The notes below the pieces were generated by a model. It made no database searches. It was given only the letters and a program-made list of their open reading frames with translations, and had not been told where the DNA came from. Source: an uncultured Verrucomicrobiota bacterium (GTDB lineage: Bacteria; Verrucomicrobiota; Kiritimatiellia; RFP12; UBA1067). From it: DNA of 10,382 nucleotides. The DNA lies in contig CALYRV010000063.1 of assembly GCA_945483525.1 (NCBI GenBank), positions 1 to 10,382 of the forward strand, in the 5' to 3' direction. Positions 1 through 5,625 of the stretch are shown in pieces. Position numbers and translations under genes: made by a program. Position 1 is the first letter of the stretch; each line of letters opens with the position of its first letter.

Positions 1-57
1 TTTCGGCGCGAAACGTGAAAGACCGCAAAATCGATGTCGCCACCTTCGTTTTTCCGG

Positions 58-85
58 GATTTAGGCGAGTATCCAAGCCTAAATC
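58..85. repeat. Perfect 9-bp inverted repeat (hairpin)
   Basis: GATTTAGGC (58-66) is exactly complementary to GCCTAAATC (77-85), with a 10-base loop between them. No T-run follows on either strand, so it does not look like a standard intrinsic terminator. It could be a processing or decay hairpin at the 3' end of a transcript entering from the left, or a protein-binding dyad. Its role is unknown. Confidence 0.5.
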
Positions 86-167
86 AGTGAATCACCAGCA
101 AGAAAACGGCTCTTGCGCCTGAAAAGCGCCTTCAGATTCATAGGGTTTTATTGGGCTTTTTTGAAAA

Positions 168-186
168 CTGGGATAAATTACCCCAG
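168..186. promoter_or_regulatory. Near-perfect 19-bp palindrome, possible operator
   Basis: CTGGGATAAATTACCCCAG reads as its own reverse complement except at one symmetric pair of positions (A173/C181) and the centre base. On the - strand that pair would be a G-U wobble, giving a continuous short hairpin. The half-site TGGGATAA recurs as a direct repeat at 193-200. The site lies about 80 bases upstream of the only strong promoter, which leads into nadC. A regulator binding site is a reasonable guess, but I do not recognise it as a known NAD-regulator motif. Confidence 0.35.
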
Positions 187-264
187 AAAAAGTGGGATAA
201 GGGTGAGACTGAAGCTCTCTACCATTGATTCAAATAAGGATATCGCCAAAAACGGACTGTTTTT

Positions 265-273
265 TGGTATAAT
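265..273 (+). promoter_or_regulatory. Extended -10 promoter (TGGTATAAT)
   Basis: The consensus -10 hexamer TATAAT (268-273) is preceded by TGG, which makes an extended -10 element; a T-run (261-265) lies just before it. There is no recognisable -35 box at 15-19 bases spacing, which fits an extended -10 promoter. Transcription would be expected to start about 7 bases downstream, at 279-281. That is the ATG of the next gene (280), so the transcript would be leaderless. It probably also drives nadC and the genes coupled to it. Confidence 0.75.
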
Positions 274-279
274 AGTTGC

Positions 280-522
280 ATGACAATTAAGAAGACAATC
301 AAAAAGACCGTGGTTAAGAAGCCGGAGGGCGGAGCGCCCGCAGCCGGTGGAGCTGCGATCGCTGATCGCTTCAAGCTCGCTCCTGCCGCGCCTGTGCAAG
401 GTGCGACCGTAAATCGGAAGGCTGCAATGTGGGCCCTTATTGCCGGAATTATCGCGTTTATTGCGTCCGGTGTGTTGGTCTATACGCTTTACGATCACTG
501 GGTGTTCCTGATGCCCGCGTAA
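280..522 (+). CDS. Small single-span membrane protein, function unknown
   Basis: This 80-residue protein has three visible parts. A lysine-rich N terminus carries an imperfect repeat (TIKK, TIKK, TVVKK, residues 2-14). A Gly/Ala/Pro-rich linker spans about 16-45. One hydrophobic segment at about 48-69 (AMWALIAGIIAFIASGVLVY) is followed by a short tail. The positive charge before the segment suggests the N terminus stays in the cytoplasm. I do not recognise the family. No Shine-Dalgarno sequence precedes the ATG; instead a TATAAT box ends 6 bases upstream, pointing to leaderless translation. The stop is 14 bases before nadC, so the two are probably co-transcribed. The base composition and downstream coupling favour a real gene over a chance frame. 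Confidence 0.75.
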   Translation: MTIKKTIKKTVVKKPEGGAPAAGGAAIADRFKLAPAAPVQGATVNRKAAMWALIAGIIAFIASGVLVYTLYDHWVFLMPA

Positions 523-536
523 GCGGCTGGAGTGCT

Positions 537-1427
537 ATGAAGGATGTAATGCTTTCTTCCCGCGCCCGTAACGCGGTGAGGCTTGCGTTGGACGAGGATC
601 TCGCTGATGTCGCGGATCTTCGTAAGACCAAGTGGTGTGATGCGACCTCTGAGTCGCTTGTGAATCCCGATGCAGTCGCGACGGGGATGATCTATTCGAA
701 AGGTGCTGGTTGTACCGTCGCCGGCGTTACGGTCGCTAAGTACGTGATGCGTGCTGTTGATCCCAAGATCAAGGTCACGATCCTCAAGCCAGACGGGTCA
801 TTGGTTAAACCGTTGGAGCCGATTCTCACTTTTCGTGGCAAGGCGCGATCGATTCTTGCGGCGGAGCGCACCGCTCTTAATTTCATGCAGCGGATGTCCG
901 CTACGGCGACACTTACGCGTAAGTTCGTTGTGGCGGTGAGGAAACGCGGTACGCTTATTCTTGATACGCGTAAGACCACTCCGGGTCTTCGAGTCTTCGA
1001 GAAATACGCCGTCACCTGCGGCGGCGGCACGAATCACCGCATGGGCATGTACGACCGGGTCCTGATGAAGGACAATCATCGCAGGATATGGAATGACAAG
1101 GAGCTTGCGCTAGACGGTGCCGTGATTGCGGCGCGCAAGAAGTTTCCAAAGCTTGCAGTTGAAGTTGAGGTCGAATCACTTGAGCAGTGCGCGAGTGCGC
1201 TCAAGGCGAAGCCTGAGTGGATCATGCTCGATAACATGTCCTGCTCCGACATGAAGAAATGCGTTAAAATGTGCAAGGGCATTTCGAAGACCGAAGCGTC
1301 AGGCGGTATCACTCTTGAACGTGTCAAGGAGGTTGCGGCTACCGGCGTTACCGCGATTTCTCTCGGCTGTCTCACGCATTCAGCCGGTTCTGTTGATCTC
1401 TCGCTGGAATGGAAGGTGACAAAATGA
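537..1427 (+). CDS. nadC: Nicotinate-nucleotide pyrophosphorylase (carboxylating)
   Basis: This is quinolinate phosphoribosyltransferase (EC 2.4.2.19). It converts quinolinate and PRPP to nicotinate mononucleotide, CO2 and pyrophosphate, the entry of de novo NAD synthesis into the common pathway; it is cytoplasmic. The 296-residue length is normal. Family motifs are clear: DTRKTTPGLR (143-152), HRMGMYDRVLMKDNH (167-181), the acidic strand EVEVES (209-214), IMLDNM (229-234) and EASGGI (253-258) of the phosphate-binding end of the barrel. The ATG at 537 is chosen because it follows the stop of the small gene, has GGAG just upstream and matches the usual family N terminus. An in-frame ATG at 429 would add 36 unrelated residues overlapping the small gene. 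The stop overlaps the next start by four bases (ATGA). No other nad gene is in the window. Confidence 0.96.
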   Translation: MKDVMLSSRARNAVRLALDEDLADVADLRKTKWCDATSESLVNPDAVATGMIYSKGAGCTVAGVTVAKYVMRAVDPKIKVTILKPDGSLVKPLEPILTFRGKARSILAAERTALNFMQRMSATATLTRKFVVAVRKRGTLILDTRKTTPGLRVFEKYAVTCGGGTNHRMGMYDRVLMKDNHRRIWNDKELALDGAVIAARKKFPKLAVEVEVESLEQCASALKAKPEWIMLDNMSCSDMKKCVKMCKGISKTEASGGITLERVKEVAATGVTAISLGCLTHSAGSVDLSLEWKVTK

Positions 1428-2338
1428 AAACTACGGCAATCATCCATGGTTCAATCCTGTTTCTTTATCTGTTCTTCGTTGGTTGTGCGACCAATCCTGG
1501 CGTCGTCACGTCTGATCGCATCGGAGTCTGTTCCTGGAGCTACGGGGCTTCGGTGCAGGATGTTGCGAAGAAGATGGAGAAGGATGGTATCAAGGGTATA
1601 CATCTGGCGTTGGGGCCGTTTATTTCCCCGGATGGACGTCACGGTAACGCTGAAGGCGAGGCTGGCTGGAAGTTCGTTAAGGAGCAGATCGCTTCTGGTA
1701 GGTGGAAGCTGATGTGCACGATGTTCGGTACGGTCGGTGAGGACTACTCCACGCTTGAGACAATCAAGAAGACTGGCGGTATCGTTCCTGATTCCACCTG
1801 GGAGCAAAACAAGAAGATCGTCACCCGCGCCGCGCAGCTTACCCAGGAGCTTGGTTGCAAGTATCTTTCGGGTCATGCCGGCTTTCTTGACGAGAGCGAT
1901 CCGGTCGCGTTCGCGAAGTTCGTCGGCAGGGTTCAGTGGATGCGTGACGAGTGCGCGAAGTATGGCGTCACGCTTATTCTCGAGTCGGGGCAGGAGACGG
2001 CTGAGGAGCTCGCGAAGTTCATGGTCGCGTGCCCCGGTATCGGCATCAACTTTGATCCCGCGAACATGATCCTTTACGCCAAGGGACGTCCCTGTGATGC
2101 GGTGAAGACGCTATATCCTTGGATTATGCAGGTTCATGCGAAAGACGCGCTCTACACTAGGAAGCCCGGAACCTGGGGGCAGGAGGTGCGTTGGGGCGAC
2201 GGACAGGTCCAGGCGCGCGAGCTTCTCATTAAGCTTGAACAGCTCGGCTATAAAGGCAATATCGTGATCGAGCGCGAAGGCGGTGCAGCGTGCAGCGGTG
2301 ATGTCAAGATCGCCTCTGATCGCCTGCAGGATAAGTGA
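1424..2338 (+). CDS. TIM-barrel sugar phosphate isomerase/epimerase-like lipoprotein
   Basis: This 304-residue protein resembles the xylose-isomerase-like TIM-barrel (AP endonuclease 2) superfamily. It opens with IGVCSWSYG and keeps likely metal-site residues in order: H151 (SGHAGF), E187 (LESG), D211 (FDPAN), H238 (VHAKD) and E283 (IEREGG). Residues 1-21 form a lipoprotein signal: K2, a hydrophobic core and the lipobox FVGC, with C21 as the predicted lipid-bearing residue. The barrel would therefore act outside the cytoplasm, anchored to a membrane. The ATG at 1424 overlaps the nadC stop (ATGA) and has GGAAGG upstream. An in-frame ATG at 1409 would put acidic residues ahead of the signal and is less likely. 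Substrate is unknown; neutral sugar, inositol or keto-sugar isomerisation are family options. The place between nadC and coaX gives no substrate clue. Confidence 0.85.
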   Translation: MKTTAIIHGSILFLYLFFVGCATNPGVVTSDRIGVCSWSYGASVQDVAKKMEKDGIKGIHLALGPFISPDGRHGNAEGEAGWKFVKEQIASGRWKLMCTMFGTVGEDYSTLETIKKTGGIVPDSTWEQNKKIVTRAAQLTQELGCKYLSGHAGFLDESDPVAFAKFVGRVQWMRDECAKYGVTLILESGQETAEELAKFMVACPGIGINFDPANMILYAKGRPCDAVKTLYPWIMQVHAKDALYTRKPGTWGQEVRWGDGQVQARELLIKLEQLGYKGNIVIEREGGAACSGDVKIASDRLQDK

Positions 2339-2342
2339 AGTG

Positions 2343-2373
2343 AAAAGCGAAAAAGTAAGGGTTTTTCGCATTT
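2343..2373 (+). promoter_or_regulatory. Stem-loop enclosing the coaX ribosome binding site and start
   Basis: GCGAAAAA (2347-2354) pairs perfectly with TTTTTCGC (2362-2369). After one A/A mismatch, AAA (2343-2345) pairs with TTT (2371-2373), giving 11 of 12 pairs. The 7-base loop, GTAAGGG, holds the only Shine-Dalgarno-like sequence. The first two bases of the TTG start codon (2372-2374) are in the basal stem. Pairing is seen directly; an effect on coaX translation is inferred. The stem is A/T-rich, so it is only moderately stable. A terminator is less likely because no T-run follows the stem. Confidence 0.5.
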
Positions 2374-3181
2374 GAAGCTTCTGGTTATAGACGTCGGTAA
2401 CACTTCCACGGCCGTGGGACGTTGGTCCAACGGCCGTGTGTGCAAAGTCGTTCATATCGACGACGGTTTCGCGGCGGCAGCGGCAGCGGCGGAGTCGCTA
2501 CTTGCTCTTGAGTCACCCGCTGGCGACATCGCCGGTGTTGCCTATGTCAGCGTCGTTCCGAGGGTCGACGGGCGGTGGCGCCGTTGGGCAAAGACGCATA
2601 AGTTGCCGTTTCATCAGGTCTCGCATAGGGACTTTCGTCCGTTCTCGACCTCAACTTTTGATCTCGACCTGGATTACCCGAAGCCGGAGACGATCGGTGC
2701 TGACCGACTTTGCGATGCTGCAGCGGCGGTTTCGCGTTATGGAGCGCCGGTATTGGTGATGGATTTCGGCACGGCGCTTACTGCGGCGATTGTGACGCGT
2801 GACCGAGTCTGGCGCGGCGGTGTGATCGCGCCGGGTTTTCCGCTGATGCGTGACTATCTTTTCGAACGCACTGCGAAGCTTCCGCGCATGGAGATGGGTG
2901 CCGGCAGAGCTCCTAGGATCGGTCGGTCGACCGAGGAGGCGATGCGTTTCGGGGCGCTCGTAGGGTACCGCGGGATGGTGCGGGAGATCGTAACTACTCT
3001 GAAGGCGAATTTCAAGGAGGATTTTCGCCTTGTTGCGACCGGAGGCTTCGCCAGGTGGGTGTTGAAGGATCTGGATATGCCGTTTATCATTGATTCCTCG
3101 TTGACGCTTTACGGGGCGGGACTGCTGGGAATTGAAAAATTTAAGGTGAAGGTGGAAAGGAGCGGAGGTGAAGTTTTATGA
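2372..3181 (+). CDS. coaX: Type III pantothenate kinase
   Basis: This enzyme phosphorylates pantothenate with ATP, the first step of CoA synthesis (EC 2.7.1.33); it is cytoplasmic. The 269-residue length fits the family. It has the ASKHA-fold motifs of CoaX: the phosphate loop DVGNTST (7-13), GADRLCDAAAA (from 109), MDFGTALT (130-137) and RGGVIAPG (148-155), then ATGG near the C terminus. The start is TTG at 2372: no ATG or GTG lies between it and the upstream in-frame stop, and the family N terminus (MxLLxIDxGNT) fits exactly. The initiation region lies in a stem-loop (2343-2373), and a second hairpin lies at 2407-2438. A run of seven alanines (34-40) is encoded by GCG/GCA repeats. The stop overlaps the next ATG (ATGA, 3178-3181). 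Confidence 0.95.
   Translation: MKLLVIDVGNTSTAVGRWSNGRVCKVVHIDDGFAAAAAAAESLLALESPAGDIAGVAYVSVVPRVDGRWRRWAKTHKLPFHQVSHRDFRPFSTSTFDLDLDYPKPETIGADRLCDAAAAVSRYGAPVLVMDFGTALTAAIVTRDRVWRGGVIAPGFPLMRDYLFERTAKLPRMEMGAGRAPRIGRSTEEAMRFGALVGYRGMVREIVTTLKANFKEDFRLVATGGFARWVLKDLDMPFIIDSSLTLYGAGLLGIEKFKVKVERSGGEVL
2407..2438 (+). repeat. GC-rich hairpin in the 5' part of coaX
   Basis: CACGGCCGT (2407-2415) pairs with ACGGCCGTG (2430-2438) over nine bases. After one G/A mismatch, GGAC (2417-2420) pairs with GTCC (2425-2428) around a GTTG loop. Each outer arm also contains the self-complementary ACGGCCGT, which therefore also appears as a direct repeat. The element lies about 35 bases after the coaX start and encodes the residues around STAVGRWSNGRV. 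It may influence initiation, or it may be a coding coincidence. Confidence 0.4.
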
Positions 3182-3708
3182 AACGAATGGCATCGATACT
3201 TTTTACCTTTTCGCTGTTGATTTTCGTCCTTTCGGGCTGTGGTCCGTTCTGGGTTGATCCGTACATCACCGTACGTCCAAGCAACCTCAATTGGGTGGAG
3301 ATCCATTATTACAGCATGATGCACAAGCCGTTTCGCCGTATTGCCGTGTATCTTAATGGTGCAGGGCATGTTGAGGTGAAGAAGGGTTACAGTGAGTTGA
3401 TCTCCAATGATTTCGCCAAGCGTTATGACGATGAGAACTGGGATAAGATCCAGGTTCGCAGAATTACGGCTGACCCCAAGCATCTTAATGACATCTTCCA
3501 GAATCTGGTGAATTTCGGGCTGCTTGATCGGGAAAAGCTTGGCAAGGGGTCCAAGGACGAGAAGTTCGACCGCTTCATAGCCGTTAAGGCGAACATTTCG
3601 AATTACACGTATTCCGACAACGAGAACATCTTTGAAATTGATCCTGATCTTGCCGAGGTTCTGCTTGATGTCATCAGGGAGTTTGACACTCCGGCTGTTG
3701 TGAGGTAG
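3178..3708 (+). CDS. Predicted lipoprotein of unknown function
   Basis: This 176-residue protein starts with a clear lipoprotein signal: K2/R3, a hydrophobic core and the lipobox LSGC, with C21 as the lipid-bearing residue. The mature part is mixed in charge, with many Asn/Asp/Lys residues and no further membrane span. I recognise no domain. It begins with GPFWVDPYITVRPS, has a central YDDENWDK segment, and its C-terminal half looks alpha-helical and acidic (EIDPDLAEVLLDVIREF). GGAGGTGA lies 6 bases before the ATG, and the start overlaps the coaX stop (ATGA), so the two are probably translationally coupled. The antiporter gene follows after 7 bases. Expected location is a cell-envelope membrane. 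Confidence 0.8.
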   Translation: MKRMASILFTFSLLIFVLSGCGPFWVDPYITVRPSNLNWVEIHYYSMMHKPFRRIAVYLNGAGHVEVKKGYSELISNDFAKRYDDENWDKIQVRRITADPKHLNDIFQNLVNFGLLDREKLGKGSKDEKFDRFIAVKANISNYTYSDNENIFEIDPDLAEVLLDVIREFDTPAVVR

Positions 3709-3715
3709 GCGTAAA

Positions 3716-4729
3716 ATGTATACAGATATTCCAATGTGGCTTTCGCTGATCATGATCGTCGGCGGTTTGATTGCGCTTGCCTGGTCTAGTGATGCCTTTG
3801 TCGATGGAGCCGCCGCGGTCGCGAAGTTCTTAGGGATTTCGCCATTTATTATCGGCATGGTGATCATCGGCTTTGGAACGTCCGCGCCGGAGCTGTGCGT
3901 ATCGGCGCTGTCGGGTATGAATGGACATTCCGATCTTTCGCTAGGAAATGCCTACGGAAGCTGTATTTTTAACGTTGCGGTGGTCGTAGGGGTGGCGGTG
4001 CTGATCTTTCCCTTGGTGGTGAAACCGACTGCAACCTTTTTCGCAGGGCCGTTGCTCGGCGGAATCTCTATCTTCTCATTGTTTATTCTGCGAGACGGCG
4101 TCTGTTCCCGCGGCGAGGCGATTGTCTTGCTTTCCGCCTTCGCAGTGATTCTGCCGTTCTACTGTTGGTACGACCAGAAGAATTCCCCTGCGAAACCGAT
4201 GGATGAGAATGAAAAGTGCGAAGCTGAGGAACAGGGCGCGAAGGTTAGGCGGCTTCTGACCTCGCTGACGAAGCTGGTTGTCGGGCTCGGAGTGCTGATT
4301 GGCTCCTCGCATTATCTGGTGTGGGGCGCGGTGGATTTCGCGAAATGGGTCGGAGTGTCGGATCTTGTCATCGGACTAACCATCATAGCGGTCGGTACGT
4401 CATTGCCGGAACTTGCGAGCGCCGTTCAGTCCGCCCGCAAGGGCGAACATGAATTCGTGCTTGGAAACATAGTCGGTTCCAACCTCTTCAATACTCTCGC
4501 CGTTGTCGGACTTGCGACCGTGATTTCTCCTGCGAAGAGCTTTTCCCATTATATTATCACCAGGGATCTGCCGTTGATGATCGCATTGTCGTTTTCAATC
4601 ACGATCTTTGGCATCAACTGGAAGCATCCGAAGTGGCCGGGTGTCATCCAGAAGAAGGAGGCCTGGATCTGGATTGTGGTATTCGTCGGTTACATGGTGC
4701 TCATGCTCTGGCAGGAAATGCATGGGTGA
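3716..4729 (+). CDS. Calcium/sodium antiporter, CaCA family (YrbG-like)
   Basis: This 337-residue integral membrane protein exchanges Ca2+ (or a related cation) for Na+ or H+ across the inner membrane. It shows the internal duplication of the Ca2+:cation antiporter family. Alpha-1 has GFGTSAPEL (52-60) and LGNAYGSCIFN (76-86). Alpha-2 has AVGTSLPEL (225-233) and LGNIVGSNLFN (249-259). E59 and E232 are the expected ion-binding acids. About ten hydrophobic spans are visible, with a charged Lys/Glu-rich cytoplasmic loop at about 158-180 separating the halves. In alpha-1 the usual GSN is GSC (C83). Length is typical of the bacterial YrbG type. The ATG at 3716 has only a weak GAGG upstream, within the end of the preceding gene. 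The stop overlaps the permease GTG start. Confidence 0.93.
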   Translation: MYTDIPMWLSLIMIVGGLIALAWSSDAFVDGAAAVAKFLGISPFIIGMVIIGFGTSAPELCVSALSGMNGHSDLSLGNAYGSCIFNVAVVVGVAVLIFPLVVKPTATFFAGPLLGGISIFSLFILRDGVCSRGEAIVLLSAFAVILPFYCWYDQKNSPAKPMDENEKCEAEEQGAKVRRLLTSLTKLVVGLGVLIGSSHYLVWGAVDFAKWVGVSDLVIGLTIIAVGTSLPELASAVQSARKGEHEFVLGNIVGSNLFNTLAVVGLATVISPAKSFSHYIITRDLPLMIALSFSITIFGINWKHPKWPGVIQKKEAWIWIVVFVGYMVLMLWQEMHG

Positions 4730-5616
4730 GGCTGTTGGGGTTGAGGATCGCGAAGTTGAAGCTTTCCGTAAAAATCTGCCTGGGGGTCCTAATCGCGTAT
4801 TTTGCGGCGGCGATCTACGGCGAGGTCCAGTATCGTGTCGCGCAATTCCGTGACGTCACGCCGGCGTACAATGTCGTCAGGCCGGACTTTCGTTATCTCC
4901 CGCCGATGTCCATCTCCGACGATCACTCCGCCGGCTCTTTCCACCTCTTGGGTACGGACAACCTCGGTCGTGACGTTGCGCTCAGACTTGTACAAGGGGC
5001 GCGCATCGCGTTTCATGTCGGCATCATGACGTCGCTTATCGCAATCCCGCTGGGTGTCGTCCTCGGGCTCCTCGGCGGATATTTCGGCGGTAAGACGGAT
5101 TCGCTTGTGGTGTGGCTTTGCGCAACGGTTGCTTCGATGCCCGGACTTCTCTTTATCCTCGCAATCTCCCTGGTCGTCGGACAGGGGCTTTTGGGCGTTT
5201 ATCTCGGTATCGGGTTCACCACCTGGGTTGGAGTCTGTCGTACGATTCGCGCGGAGGTGATGAAACATCGTGACCGTGCGTATGTTCAGGCGGCGAAGAC
5301 GCTCGGTTATTCGCATGTCAGGATAATGTTCAGGCATATTCTTCCGAACGTGGCGCATATTGTCCTGATCCAGTTCTCGATCCGTTTTCCGTCCGCTGTG
5401 GCGATCGAGGTGTTCATCTCCTTCCTCGGTATCGGCGTACAGGGCGAGCCGAGTTGGGGCATCATGATCAACAACGCGCGGCTTCGTCTCTGGCAGGGTG
5501 TCTGGTGGGAAATGACATTCACCACGCTCGCTATCTTCGCCCTTGTCCTCGTTTTCAATCATCTCGCGGATTACCTTCGCGACCGACTTGACCCCGCGCT
5601 CCGCAGCGAGTGCTGA
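4726..5616 (+). CDS. ABC transporter permease, OppC/DppC type
   Basis: This is the second permease of a peptide/nickel-class ABC importer, in the inner membrane. It has an N-terminal hydrophobic segment (about 14-28), a periplasmic part and the family hallmark GTDNLGRD (76-83). A multi-span core (about 95-290) carries the EAA loop for the ATPase near QAAKTLGYSHVRIMFRHILP (188-207). The length of 296 residues is normal. I choose GTG at 4726: it overlaps the antiporter stop (GTGA), has AGGAA 8 bases upstream and gives a normal OppC N terminus (VRLLGLRIAKLKLS). An in-frame ATG at 4633 would add 31 residues read from inside the antiporter gene. No OppB-like first permease or binding protein is in the window; an OppD-like ATPase lies downstream. 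Substrate cannot be told. Confidence 0.92.
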   Translation: MRLLGLRIAKLKLSVKICLGVLIAYFAAAIYGEVQYRVAQFRDVTPAYNVVRPDFRYLPPMSISDDHSAGSFHLLGTDNLGRDVALRLVQGARIAFHVGIMTSLIAIPLGVVLGLLGGYFGGKTDSLVVWLCATVASMPGLLFILAISLVVGQGLLGVYLGIGFTTWVGVCRTIRAEVMKHRDRAYVQAAKTLGYSHVRIMFRHILPNVAHIVLIQFSIRFPSAVAIEVFISFLGIGVQGEPSWGIMINNARLRLWQGVWWEMTFTTLAIFALVLVFNHLADYLRDRLDPALRSEC

Positions 5617-5625
5617 AAGGGATTC

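Larger units (their letters stand above)
1..264. other. Upstream region without a convincing gene
   Basis: I see no supportable gene in this stretch. One + strand frame is open from base 3 to a TGA at 120-122 (39 codons entering from the left edge). It has no recognisable motif, and a perfect hairpin lies inside it, so I do not call it a gene tail. On the - strand a 20-codon ATG frame lies within about 84-146 but has no ribosome binding site. The stretch is more AT-rich than the genes that follow and contains a T-run at 157-162 without a strong GC stem before it. Its real content is two inverted repeats, listed separately, ahead of the promoter at 265-273. Confidence 0.5.

Noticed and set aside
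119..162. CTGAA/TTCAG hairpin followed at a distance by TTTTTT as a terminator
   Set aside because: The stem is only 5 bp and the T-run begins more than 20 bases after it, so it does not form a credible intrinsic terminator.
429..536. Upstream start for nadC at ATG 429
   Set aside because: It overlaps the small membrane protein gene by most of the extension and adds residues unlike the NadC family; ATG 537 has a ribosome binding site and normal length.
985..1000. Tandem direct repeat GTCTTCGA x2 in nadC
   Set aside because: It is explained by the conserved coding sequence right after DTRKTTPGLR and is only two short units.
2925..2934. Palindrome CGGTCGACCG in coaX
   Set aside because: At ten bases in GC-rich coding DNA it is expected by chance, and nothing around it suggests a site.
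3109..3867. 252-codon open frame on the - strand across the coaX end, the unknown lipoprotein and the antiporter start
   Set aside because: It covers parts of three coupled + strand genes with good starts, signals and motifs, and its product shows no domain or signal of its own.
4633..4725. Upstream ATG for the OppC-like permease
   Set aside because: The extension is read out of frame from inside the antiporter gene and lacks family similarity; GTG 4726 has a ribosome binding site and the typical stop-start overlap.
4789..5562. 257-codon open frame on the - strand opposite the OppC-like permease
   Set aside because: The + strand frame has clear family motifs; the antisense product is highly charged low-complexity sequence typical of the complement of membrane-protein codons.
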